DNA of 32,457 nucleotides from Gemmatimonadota bacterium (GTDB lineage Bacteria; Gemmatimonadota; Gemmatimonadetes; Gemmatimonadales; JACORV01): NCBI GenBank assembly GCA_016179225.1, contig JACORV010000005.1:1-32457 (forward strand). Direction: 5' to 3'. Made by a program: the position numbers and the translations under genes. The notes below the pieces were generated by a model. The model was not told where the DNA came from. It did no database searches and saw only the letters and a program-made list of their open reading frames with translations. Shown piece after piece: positions 17,489-25,016 of the stretch; the first letter of the stretch is position 1, and the number at the start of each line of letters is the position of its first letter.

Positions 17489-19999
17489 TCACCGCGGATT
17501 CAATATCCGATCGATCCTCGCCCTCAAGTCCTCAAAGTGTGCCCGCGTCGTGCGTTCCCTGGTGCGGACCAGCGCTGTGCGCAGCCCGGCATCGAGATCG
17601 CGCAACTCGGCGCGGGCCAGGGCCTGCGCGTCCGCCGGAGGGCGGGCCGGCGGCGGGATGACCACGCCGGGCGGCAGGCCGGGCGGCGGGCCGGGTGGCG
17701 GCGGGGGTGTAATGACCCGCTCCAGCCCTTCGACGAAGGCTCGCTGAAGGTTGCGGCGGTAGCTGTCCACGACCGGCCGCGCGGTCGCTGCCTCGCCGAA
17801 GATCCCGCGCCGGAGGTCGCCGAAGAGGTCGGCGATCGCGTAGGCTGTGCCCGGCGGCATCGTCGCCTGCTGCTCGACGAGCCGTCCGAGACGTCCGCCG
17901 TCCCACAGCGTGGTGAGCAGCGCCGCTTGGCGTGCGCGGATCCGCTCGACGCTCCCTGTTGGCTCGATACGCCGCAGCACCGCGGTATCGAGGAAGTACG
18001 TCGGCGTCGTGAAGGCGTTCTCCAGCAGGAACCGCACCGCCGCCTCTTGCCGCTCGCGCGGCACCGGTCGATGGATGACGCCGTCCTGGTTGGGGTACTT
18101 CTCGTGGCGGTACACGCCGCCCACGACCGCGGCCACGTGGCCCATCTCGCGCGCCCACTGGCCGATGAGCTCGCCGTACATGGTGTTGAGCTCGGTGTAG
18201 TCGCGCAGGCGGTCGGTCGTCGTGGCCGGGAGCAGCATCGGCACGAGTCGCCGGAGGTTGGCGAGGCCGTAGCGCGTCGCCTTCACCGGGTCGTCGCCGA
18301 GCGCCTCCGTGGTCGTGCGCGGATCAATGCCGTCGGGATTGCCGAAGCGCAGCTCGGACCGCGCGTCCTGGAGCCGGGCCAGGGAGTCGAGGATCGGCCG
18401 CTCCGCCTCCGGCGAACCAGCGCCCGGGAAGCGGCGGTAGCCCCAGTTGATGACGTAGTAATCCCACACGCCGATCTTGGGCTGCAGCTGCACGTCGTCC
18501 CCCGGCTGGGCGACGTAGTTGTTGCGCGCGTAGTCCATGATCGAGTACGACGTGCCGTGCCGGCGCGTGTACGTCGGGCTGCGCAGCGAGTCCACGGGGT
18601 AGTAGCCCGAGGACAACTGGTTGTGCGGCAGCCCGAGCGTGTGGCCGACCTCGTGCGCCGCGACGTAGGCGATCAACTCGCCCATCAAGTCGTCGGGGAG
18701 CGGCAGGCGCTGGGCCCGCCGGTCCACGGCGCCCGCCTGCGTCCAGTACCACGACTGCAGCAGCGAGCTGATGTTGTGGAACCAGCCGATGTTGGACTGC
18801 AGGATCTCGCCGGTCCGCGGGTCATTGACGTGCGGGCCGTACGCGTTCTCGATCGTGGAAGGCAGCCAGCGGATCGTCGAGTACCGCATGTCGTCCAGGT
18901 CGAACTCCGGGTCCTGCGCCGGTGTGGGGGCGCGGCGTGCGGCGATGGCGTTGCTGAAGCCCGCCGCCCGGAAGACCGGCTCCCACATCTCGACGCCACG
19001 GATCAGCCACGGCACCCACTGCTCCGGCGTCGCCGGATCGATGTAGAAGACGATCGGCCGGACCGGGTCCGAGACGGCGGCGCTGGAGTCCCGTGGCTCG
19101 AGCCGCCAACGCGTGAGGTAGCAGCGCCGAGGCACCCGCGCCTCGTCGCTTCCGTAGTCCTCGAAGCTCACCGAGAAGAACCCGACCCGGTTGTCACACA
19201 GCCGCGCCATCATCGGGTGCTCGGGCAGGAGGAGCATCGAGTAGTTCATCAGCATGGTGAGCGAGTTCACCGACCGGTCGTAACCCCGACCGAGGGGCAG
19301 TGGAACCGAGTCCACCTCGAACGTCTGGAGGGCGCTCACCTCGACATTGCGTGGGAAGCTGCGCGCTCGCTCGATGACCGAGCGGGCGGAGTCCAGCCGC
19401 CGCACCCGCACGCCGTTCTGCCGGACGTTCAGCTCGGCGACATCCGTCGTGAATAGTCGCGTCACCTCGACGACCGCGTTGCTGTCGTCCGGGCTCCAGG
19501 CGGCGACGTCGAAGCTCATGATGATCGGCGCCTGGTTGGACAGGTTGACGGCGCGGCTCACCGGCAGGTTGGAGTCGGCGCGCATGGCGTACGACACCAG
19601 CCGGAGGAGCACGCGGTTGCCGATTCGCTCCCAGCGAACGACCCGCGCCGAGACCTGCTCGCCCGCATAGCCGACGCCGCGGACGGTGCCCCGCTGGTCG
19701 GCCACCAGCCGGAACTCGCGAGAGAACAGGCTCCGCGGAATCTCGTAGAACAGCTTCTCGCCGATCCGGTGGATGATGAAGACGCCGGAGTCGGTCACGG
19801 CCTGCGCGGTGATGACGTCACGGTAGGGTTTGGGACCCTCCGGCTGCTGCGGGCGGGCGCCTGGCGCTTGGCCTTGCGCCTGCGCGCCCGGTTGCTGGGG
19901 CGTTGGGGATTGGGGTGTGGGGTTTCGGGGGTTTTGGGCCGCGATGCCCGTGGCGGCGGCAAGCGACACGAGGGTGGTCACCAGGAGGCGTCTCAGCAT
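17489..19999 (-). CDS. Secreted zinc-dependent metalloprotease (HEVGHxxGLPHN; DUF5117/DUF4953-like)
   Basis: About 836 residues from ATG 19999 (MLRRLLVTTLVSLAAATGIAA), a clear signal peptide followed by a Pro/Gln-rich linker. The N-terminal part (about 60-320) is beta-rich and matches the DUF5117-type domain. The catalytic site HEVGHTLGLPHN lies at about 449-460, an extended HExxHxxGxxH zinc site, with SIMDYARNNYVAQPGDDV downstream supplying the Met-turn region. The C-terminal part includes a Pro-rich loop of P and G. Proteins like this are common in Bacteroidetes and Gemmatimonadetes-like genomes and are presumed extracellular or periplasmic peptidases. The gene is convergent with the ABC permease gene. 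Codons about 21-34 overlap a G-quadruplex-like run on the opposite strand. Confidence 0.9.
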   Translation of the reverse strand: MLRRLLVTTLVSLAAATGIAAQNPRNPTPQSPTPQQPGAQAQGQAPGARPQQPEGPKPYRDVITAQAVTDSGVFIIHRIGEKLFYEIPRSLFSREFRLVADQRGTVRGVGYAGEQVSARVVRWERIGNRVLLRLVSYAMRADSNLPVSRAVNLSNQAPIIMSFDVAAWSPDDSNAVVEVTRLFTTDVAELNVRQNGVRVRRLDSARSVIERARSFPRNVEVSALQTFEVDSVPLPLGRGYDRSVNSLTMLMNYSMLLLPEHPMMARLCDNRVGFFSVSFEDYGSDEARVPRRCYLTRWRLEPRDSSAAVSDPVRPIVFYIDPATPEQWVPWLIRGVEMWEPVFRAAGFSNAIAARRAPTPAQDPEFDLDDMRYSTIRWLPSTIENAYGPHVNDPRTGEILQSNIGWFHNISSLLQSWYWTQAGAVDRRAQRLPLPDDLMGELIAYVAAHEVGHTLGLPHNQLSSGYYPVDSLRSPTYTRRHGTSYSIMDYARNNYVAQPGDDVQLQPKIGVWDYYVINWGYRRFPGAGSPEAERPILDSLARLQDARSELRFGNPDGIDPRTTTEALGDDPVKATRYGLANLRRLVPMLLPATTTDRLRDYTELNTMYGELIGQWAREMGHVAAVVGGVYRHEKYPNQDGVIHRPVPRERQEAAVRFLLENAFTTPTYFLDTAVLRRIEPTGSVERIRARQAALLTTLWDGGRLGRLVEQQATMPPGTAYAIADLFGDLRRGIFGEAATARPVVDSYRRNLQRAFVEGLERVITPPPPPGPPPGLPPGVVIPPPARPPADAQALARAELRDLDAGLRTALVRTRERTTRAHFEDLRARIDRILNPR
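19897..19938 (+). other. G-quadruplex-like motif with six G-runs
   Basis: The plus strand has G-runs of 4, 4, 4, 4, 5 and 3 at 19897, 19905, 19912, 19919, 19927 and 19936, separated by 3-4 bases. The consensus unit is TGGGGNN, partly a tandem heptamer. It lies on the template strand of the metalloprotease gene, just after the signal-peptide codons. Confidence 0.7.
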
Positions 20000-20033
20000 G
20001 ACTTGGACTCTTTGGAAAGGTGGACGGTACGAG

Positions 20034-20492
20034 TTACGGACGAGGGGCAAGTTTTGTTGCAGCGCCGCACTCCACGCAAAACCTGCCGCTGCCCTCGAGC
20101 CCGCTGCCGCACTCGATGCAGTACTTGCGGCCATTCGACTTCGAGGACTCCCTAGCGGAGGCGATGAGGGCCTCGACGGTGTCCGCGGCGCTGGCCGGCG
20201 GTCCGGCGGTCAGGCGGTCAGGGAAAGCGGCATCGGCCGCGCGGAGCGCCTCCAGCGCTTCCGTCGTGTACTTCGCGCGCAACCGCTCGTAGTCCTCGTC
20301 CGACAGCTTGCCCGTGGCGCGGTCGAACTCGATCTCCTTGAGCGCGGCCAGGGCGGTGTCGCGGCGCGCGAGCGTGGCGTCGTCATCGAAGGCGGCCAGG
20401 CGGTCAGGCGCCCAGACGGCCGGTCGGAGGACCGGCTCCAGCACGACGAAGACAGCCGCGAGGGCGATGATCAGTCCGGCCAGGACGAGCAC
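20034..20492 (-). CDS. CcmI-like cytochrome c biogenesis protein with a zinc ribbon
   Basis: 152 residues from GTG 20492, one base after the ccmH stop. An N-terminal TM (LVLAGLIIALAAVFVVL) is followed by the CcmI-type segment TALAALKEIEFDRATGKLSD and EDYERLRAKYTTEALEAL. The C-terminus is a zinc ribbon, YCIECGSGL and FCVECGA (two CxxC pairs), which CcmI proteins usually lack. CcmI presents apocytochrome to the haem ligase; here the TPR part is absent and replaced by the ribbon. It is the last gene of the ccm run. Confidence 0.82.
   Translation of the reverse strand: MLVLAGLIIALAAVFVVLEPVLRPAVWAPDRLAAFDDDATLARRDTALAALKEIEFDRATGKLSDEDYERLRAKYTTEALEALRAADAAFPDRLTAGPPASAADTVEALIASARESSKSNGRKYCIECGSGLEGSGRFCVECGAATKLAPRP
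20197..20220 (+). repeat. Tandem octamer GGCGGTC(C/A), three units, inside the ccmI-like gene
   Basis: GGCGGTCC, GGCGGTCA and GGCGGTCA lie head to tail within coding sequence and encode D-R-L-T-A-G-P-P on the minus strand. Three units are 24 bases, so the frame is kept. Confidence 0.85.
20391..20414 (+). repeat. Degenerate octamer repeat GGCGGCCA/GGCGGTCA/GGCGCCCA
   Basis: Three 8-base units of the same family as 20197-20220 lie in the 5' part of the ccmI-like gene and encode part of the segment after the membrane anchor. Confidence 0.55.
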
Positions 20493-20493
20493 G

Positions 20494-21156
20494 CTACGCC
20501 TCGAACCGCTCGAGCTCGCGCTTCAGGCGCTCGAGCTCCTGGCCGGCGACGCCCACGCCGGGCGGCGGCGTCTCCACTTCGATCAGGGTCGCGGGCCGGG
20601 CGCGGATCCACCGCCGCATCACCAGGCCCACGATCGCGATCCCCACGCCGAGCCCCACGAACGGCATGATGTAGGCCGCCCAGTTGAAGCCGCGCTTGGG
20701 CGGTGCCATCAGGACCGCCTGCCCATACTGCGCCTCGAACGCCGCCACGATCTGCTGCGGCGTCATCGCGGAGTCGAGCCTGGCGAGCACCTGGCGGTGC
20801 ATCGCCGGCGAGGTCGCGCAGCTGAAGTCGGTGGTGCGGCAGGTGAACACGTCGAGGTTGCAGCCGCAGGTGCAGCGGAGCTTTCCTTCGATCGCCTTGA
20901 CCAGGGCGTCGTTGTCGCGGGCGGTGACCGGCGCTCGGGACTGGACCATGTTCGGCGCGTACAGGCGGCCCAGGCTGTCGGTCGAGGACGGGGCGGTCAG
21001 GCGGGCAGGCGGTCGGGCGGTCGGCGATTGGGAGACGCCGCTCGGCGTCGCCGCGTCCGCGCGCTCGCGCGCCTGCGCGTCAGCGCGTCCACCGAGCGCC
21101 AACGCCAGCACCGCCGCGCGTACGGCTGTACCGCCGTACCACCGTACCGCCCTCAC
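20494..21156 (-). CDS. ccmH: CcmH, cytochrome c maturation thiol-disulfide subunit (CxCGC variant)
   Basis: 220 residues from a GTG overlapping the ccmF stop as GTGA. A signal-like segment (AVRAAVLALALGGRADAQA) precedes a low-complexity linker that contains an octamer repeat. The redox domain reads KLRCTCGCNLDVFTC (Cys about 95, 97, 99 and 106, with a fifth Cys at about 113) instead of the usual LRCxxC. A TM (AYIMPFVGLGVGIAIVGLVM) and a charged tail follow. CcmH reduces apocytochrome cysteines and works with CcmF in haem attachment on the outer face of the membrane. The Cys pattern is a variant form that I have not matched by search. Confidence 0.9.
   Translation of the reverse strand: MRAVRWYGGTAVRAAVLALALGGRADAQARERADAATPSGVSQSPTARPPARLTAPSSTDSLGRLYAPNMVQSRAPVTARDNDALVKAIEGKLRCTCGCNLDVFTCRTTDFSCATSPAMHRQVLARLDSAMTPQQIVAAFEAQYGQAVLMAPPKRGFNWAAYIMPFVGLGVGIAIVGLVMRRWIRARPATLIEVETPPPGVGVAGQELERLKRELERFEA
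20992..21023 (+). repeat. Tandem octamer GGCGGTC(A/G), four units, inside ccmH
   Basis: GGCGGTCA, GGCGGGCA, GGCGGTCG and GGCGGTCG lie in the linker after the CcmH signal segment and encode P-T-A-R-P-P-A-R-L-T-A. Confidence 0.85.
21120..21151 (+). repeat. Tandem octamer GTACCGCC, four units, at the ccmH 5' end
   Basis: GTACGGCT, GTACCGCC, GTACCACC and GTACCGCC cover the first codons of ccmH. On the minus strand the unit is GGCGGTAC, close to the GGCGGTCA octamer found in the other orientation nearby. Confidence 0.85.
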
Positions 21157-23177
21157 GTCGTCACCTGCGCGACGTACCCGGCCGGCGCGGCGCGGCGGCG
21201 GCTCGCCGCGGTGGGAGCGTCACCCGGCCACATCGTGATGAGCCCGCCGATCACCAGCACCACGCCGCCGTACCAGACCCACCAGACGAGCGGGTTCAGC
21301 GTGATGCGGTAGACCGCCTCCTCCGTCCCCTGTACCGATCCGGCGTACACCAGATAGACGTCCTCGCGCAGATCGCTCCGGATCGCGACCTCCGTCGAGG
21401 GCTCGAAGGTCGGCCGGCCCATCGAGTCCATGTGCTGGCGCTTCTCGCTCTTCATGACGCCGAGGTACTTCTCGTCGCGCCAGACGTCCATGCTCGCCGC
21501 GGAGACGAACCGGTTCAGCTGCTCGTACTGCGAGACGCCCTGGTGGGTGAAGCGGTAGGCGTGCCCGTACGGGGAGCGCACGGTCACGCTCTCGCCCGGC
21601 TTGAGCGTCGCCTCGGTGTCGCTCTTGAAGGCGAGCCCCGCGAACCCGGCGAACAGCATCACCATCCCGAGGTGCACGACGTAGCCGCCATAGCGCCGCC
21701 GGTTGCGGGCGATGAGCCGGCCGAGCGCGACCGGGATCGACTCGCCGTGGAGCCGGTGCCGGGCGCCCGTGCCGCGCACGAACTCCTGCGCCACCGTCGT
21801 CGTCACGAACGCCGCGAGCGCGTAGGCCGCGATCGCCCATCCATCGGAAATGCGGGCCGCCGCCAGCGCGACCGCCGTGAGCAGCATCGCGGCGACCGGC
21901 CAGCGAAACTGGCGCTTGAGGTTTCCGGGCGACGCGCGGCGCCAGGCGATGAGCGGCCCGATCCCAGTGAGGAGGAGGAGCAGGAGGCCCAGCGGCACGT
22001 TCACCTGATTGAAGAACGGCGGCCCCACAGTGACCTTCGTCCCCTTCACCCACTCGGAGAGGATCGGGAAGAGCGTCCCCCACAGCACCGAGAAGGCGAT
22101 GACGATGAAGATGAGATTGTTGAAGAGGAACGCCGCTTCGCGGCTCACCATGGACTCCAGCTTCGCCTCGGCCTCGAGCTCCGGCCAGCGATAGTAGAGG
22201 AGGCTGAAGCCCGCCACCGCCGCGAAGAGGAGGAAGGCGAGGAAGAAGTACCCGACGCTCGACTGGGTGAAGCTGTGCACGCTGGAGATCACGCCGCTGC
22301 GCGTGATGAAGGTGCCGAAGATCGAGAGTAGGAACGAGCCCACGACGAGGCCGACGTTCCACCGCTTCAGCATCCCGCGCTTCTCCTGGATCATCACCGA
22401 GTGAAGGAACGCGGTCATCGTGAGCCACGGCAGGAACGACGCGTTCTCCACCGGGTCCCACGCCCAGTACCCGCCCCACCCCAGCTCGACGTACGCCCAC
22501 CACATCCCGAGGACGATGCCGCACGAGAGGAAGAGCCACGAGAGCAGCGTCCACCGGCGGATGGCGTGCAGCCAGCCGGTGTCGAGCCGGCCCGAGAGCA
22601 GCGCGGCCACGGCAAACGCGAAGGGGATGGTGATGCTGGTGTAGCCGAGATAGAGCATCGGCGGGTGGATCGTCATCCCCGGGTTCTGGAGCTGCGGGTT
22701 GAGGCCGCGCCCGTCGGGTGGCGTGAAGCCGAGCCGCTCGAAGGGGTTCGAGGCGAAGAGCATCACCGCCACGAAAAAGGTGACGACGACGAGCACCACG
22801 CCCGCCACGTAAGGCATCAGCTCCCGGTACCTGCCGCGGTTGGCGAGCAGCGCGGCCGAGCCGAAGGTCGCGACCACGATCGCCCAGAGGAGGAGCGACC
22901 CCTTCTGCCCCGCGTAGAAGGCCGACCAGGTGTAGTAGACGGGCAGGTTGCGGCTCGTGTACGAGGCGACGTACTCGACGTTGAAGTCGTGGGTGAGCAG
23001 CGCCCGCATCAGCCCCACCGAGGCGATGACGAGCAGCCCCCACGTCACGTACACCGCGCGCTCGGCCGAGAGGGCGAGCTCGGCGCGGCCGGTCCGTCCG
23101 CCGACGAAAGCGACCGCGCTCCCCCAACAGCCGATGAGGAGCGCGACCCAGAGGGCGATGTTGCCGAGGTCGGTCAT
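21153..23177 (-). CDS. ccmF: CcmF, cytochrome c haem ligase subunit
   Basis: 674 residues from ATG 23177 (MTDLGNIALWVALLIGCWGS). It is a large polytopic membrane protein with the WWD motif GGYWAWDPVENASFLPWL and conserved His residues in PGMTIHPPMLYLGY and in the HSFTQS and YVVHLG regions. CcmF with CcmH transfers haem from CcmE to the CxxCH sites of apocytochromes. It lies between ccmE and ccmH in one orientation and overlaps ccmH. A tandem octamer repeat fills the gap towards ccmE. The nine haem sites encoded just upstream would be its substrates. Confidence 0.96.
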   Translation of the reverse strand: MTDLGNIALWVALLIGCWGSAVAFVGGRTGRAELALSAERAVYVTWGLLVIASVGLMRALLTHDFNVEYVASYTSRNLPVYYTWSAFYAGQKGSLLLWAIVVATFGSAALLANRGRYRELMPYVAGVVLVVVTFFVAVMLFASNPFERLGFTPPDGRGLNPQLQNPGMTIHPPMLYLGYTSITIPFAFAVAALLSGRLDTGWLHAIRRWTLLSWLFLSCGIVLGMWWAYVELGWGGYWAWDPVENASFLPWLTMTAFLHSVMIQEKRGMLKRWNVGLVVGSFLLSIFGTFITRSGVISSVHSFTQSSVGYFFLAFLLFAAVAGFSLLYYRWPELEAEAKLESMVSREAAFLFNNLIFIVIAFSVLWGTLFPILSEWVKGTKVTVGPPFFNQVNVPLGLLLLLLTGIGPLIAWRRASPGNLKRQFRWPVAAMLLTAVALAAARISDGWAIAAYALAAFVTTTVAQEFVRGTGARHRLHGESIPVALGRLIARNRRRYGGYVVHLGMVMLFAGFAGLAFKSDTEATLKPGESVTVRSPYGHAYRFTHQGVSQYEQLNRFVSAASMDVWRDEKYLGVMKSEKRQHMDSMGRPTFEPSTEVAIRSDLREDVYLVYAGSVQGTEEAVYRITLNPLVWWVWYGGVVLVIGGLITMWPGDAPTAASRRRAAPAGYVAQVTT

Positions 23178-23181
23178 GTCA

Positions 23182-23205
23182 GGCGGTCAGGCGGTCCGGC
23201 GGTCA
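23182..23205 (+). repeat. Tandem octamer GGCGGTC(A/C), three units, between ccmE and ccmF
   Basis: GGCGGTCA, GGCGGTCC and GGCGGTCA lie 4 bases upstream of the ccmF start codon, covering the place where a ribosome site would be expected. It is the same family as the repeats inside ccmH and the ccmI-like gene. Confidence 0.85.
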
Positions 23206-23218
23206 GCCCGCAGGACCG

Positions 23219-23638
23219 TCACACGCGCGGGCCGCCCTGCGTGGGCGAGGCCTCGTAGCGCGAGCCGCACTTGGCGAGCAGCGTCGTCGCGCGGAAGGTG
23301 CCATCGGGTTGCAGCCGGCCCTCGACGACTACGTCCACCTCATCCGTGAACGTGTCCGGCGCGAGACCGCGGTAGACGACCGGATAGCTCTGCACGCCGT
23401 CGGTCACGCGGAAGGTGATGGTCTGCGAGGCGACGTCGCGCTGGATGGACCCCTTCACGACGCGTGCGCCCATCTTCATGCCGACATCATAGAAGGAATG
23501 GTCGGTACGGACCTTCGCGGCCAGCTCCGAGGGCGTGAGGTAGTAAACGCCCGTCTCCTTGATGCCGGACGCCATGAGGTAGCCGACGGTGGCGAGTATG
23601 AGACCGCCGCCGATCAGGAACTTGGTCTGAGCCTTCAT
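23219..23638 (-). CDS. ccmE: CcmE, haem chaperone of the CxxxY type
   Basis: 139 residues from ATG 23638 (MKAQTKFLIGGGLILATVGY), an N-terminal anchor followed by an OB-fold domain: GVYYLTPSELAAK, VVKGSI, VVYRGLAPDTF and DVVVEGRLQPDGTFRATTLL. The haem-binding motif is AKCGSRYEA, that is Cys124-x3-Tyr128, where classic CcmE has His (HxxxY). Cys-type CcmE is known from Desulfovibrio and archaea. CcmE carries haem to CcmF. The first gene of the ccm set in this orientation; ccmA, B, C and D are not in the window. Confidence 0.94.
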   Translation of the reverse strand: MKAQTKFLIGGGLILATVGYLMASGIKETGVYYLTPSELAAKVRTDHSFYDVGMKMGARVVKGSIQRDVASQTITFRVTDGVQSYPVVYRGLAPDTFTDEVDVVVEGRLQPDGTFRATTLLAKCGSRYEASPTQGGPRV

Positions 23639-23711
23639 GATAGGTTCACCCAGGTCCAAAGATATCCGACCGCTGGTATCCGCAAAAGTAATACCGCGTT
23701 ATGGATGTTGG

Positions 23712-23717
23712 ATCATA
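23712..23717 (-). promoter_or_regulatory. Possible -10 element upstream of ccmE
   Basis: TATGAT on the minus strand, about 75 bases before the ccmE start, is a good -10 match. The 157-base gap to the cytochrome gene is locally less GC-rich. No good -35 is visible at 16-18 bases, so confidence is low. Confidence 0.25.
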
Positions 23718-23795
23718 CACCGTTGGGGACAAAAAGACCCAAAGGCGGGATGGACGATGGGTCATCACCCTCCTTCGCCATGCCGGCACTCGACC

Positions 23796-25016
23796 TCAGC
23801 GACGGGGGATCGCGCGCCGAGCCGGCGCTGTGGAGCGGGCAAGGCTGCGGAGAAAAACCGAGAGGTCCCGCATCTCGTCTCCCTCGAACCGCGGCCACTC
23901 TACGGTGCGAGTACGCATCACCTCGTACATCGCGGGAGCGTGGTTCCACATCGCGGCGGCCAGGCGCATAGGCGCCGTCACGGCCTCCGACCGCGAGAGG
24001 TCCGGACCGATGGCCGCGCCGGTGTCCGGCCGGTGGCAGCCGGCGCAGCCTTTCGCGCGGAAGACCTGCACGCCCGCCGCGCTGTCGCCGCGGGTCTCGT
24101 CGAACCGCAAGTAGTAGAGGAAGGCGATGACGTCGGCCATTTCGGTTCCGCCGAAGCGTGGAAAGGCGAACCCGCGTTCCCGCATCCGCGCGGACATCTC
24201 AAACGAGTGGTTCCAAAGCACGCCTGCGATTTCGGAGACACGCATCCGGACGGTCGCCGCCCGGAGGTCGGGACCATAGGGCGTGCCGCGACCCGTGTCG
24301 CCATGGCAGCGGAGGCAGCCTTTGGTCCTGAACAGCTGCCTGCCGCGCTCCGGGTGGGGGGGCTCGAGGAAGACCGCCCTGCGTGGCGCCTCTCGGGAAA
24401 CCTCGCGAACGTAGGCCTGAATGTCGGCCATCTCCCGCCCTACGAAGGTTGGCGTCGCTACGCCGCGCATCCGCTGGGTCGCCTGCATGGCCGGGCCGTG
24501 GTTCCACATCCCTTCGGCGAGCATGATGGGCGCCACGTAGCGGGCGTAGCGGTCGAGCGGCGGGCCCACCCGGCCGCCGCTCCCGCCGACACTGTGACAG
24601 AGCATGCACTGCTTCTCCCGGAACCATCGTTCGCCCAGGTCGGGGTCGCCCGGCTCGTCGAACAGCTTGACGTAATAGAGGTAGCCGATGACGTCGCTCA
24701 ACTCGGTCTCGGTGAGCCTGGGCCACTCGAAGCCGCTGCGCCGCATGGTCTCCATCATCCGCGGCGTGTGGTTCCAGAACAGTCCCGCAAGCTGCTGCAT
24801 GCTGCGACCGGCGCCGACCGTGGCGAAGTCCGGGCCGAGTCGGCCGCCGTTGCCCCAAATCGCGTGGCAGCGGACGCATCCCTTGTCGTGAAAGACTCGC
24901 CGTCCGGCGCTCGGGTCGCCGCCCGGCAACGAAGGACCAGCTTGCGCTGAGCCCGACGAGGCCAGCACCAGCGCCAGGCCGACAACAGCGCACGCTCGGC
25001 CCGTGGACTTCGACAT
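23796..25016 (-). CDS. Tetrahaem c-type cytochrome built from four similar monohaem domains
   Basis: 406 residues from ATG 25016, which overlaps the NrfD stop as TGATG. A signal peptide (VVGLALVLASSGSAQA) is followed by four repeats of about 90-100 residues. Each starts with a haem motif (CVRCH, CMLCH, CLRCH, CAGCH), then a G-rich GPD/GPP strand, then a W-N-H-x3-M motif (WNHTPRM, WNHGPAM, WNHSFEM, WNHAPAM) and an acidic helix such as MADVIAFLYYLRF. The Met or His of WNHxxxM is a likely distal haem ligand. It is the last gene of the molybdoenzyme operon and is probably the periplasmic electron carrier or a subunit of the complex. The open frame continues upstream through the NrfD gene, but that part is not its own. 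Confidence 0.9.
   Translation of the reverse strand: MSKSTGRACAVVGLALVLASSGSAQAGPSLPGGDPSAGRRVFHDKGCVRCHAIWGNGGRLGPDFATVGAGRSMQQLAGLFWNHTPRMMETMRRSGFEWPRLTETELSDVIGYLYYVKLFDEPGDPDLGERWFREKQCMLCHSVGGSGGRVGPPLDRYARYVAPIMLAEGMWNHGPAMQATQRMRGVATPTFVGREMADIQAYVREVSREAPRRAVFLEPPHPERGRQLFRTKGCLRCHGDTGRGTPYGPDLRAATVRMRVSEIAGVLWNHSFEMSARMRERGFAFPRFGGTEMADVIAFLYYLRFDETRGDSAAGVQVFRAKGCAGCHRPDTGAAIGPDLSRSEAVTAPMRLAAAMWNHAPAMYEVMRTRTVEWPRFEGDEMRDLSVFLRSLARSTAPARRAIPRR

Noticed and set aside
17468-19456. 662-codon open frame on the plus strand
   Set aside because: Antisense to the zinc metalloprotease, very Arg/His/Val-rich, and begins inside the duplicated 36-bp repeat.
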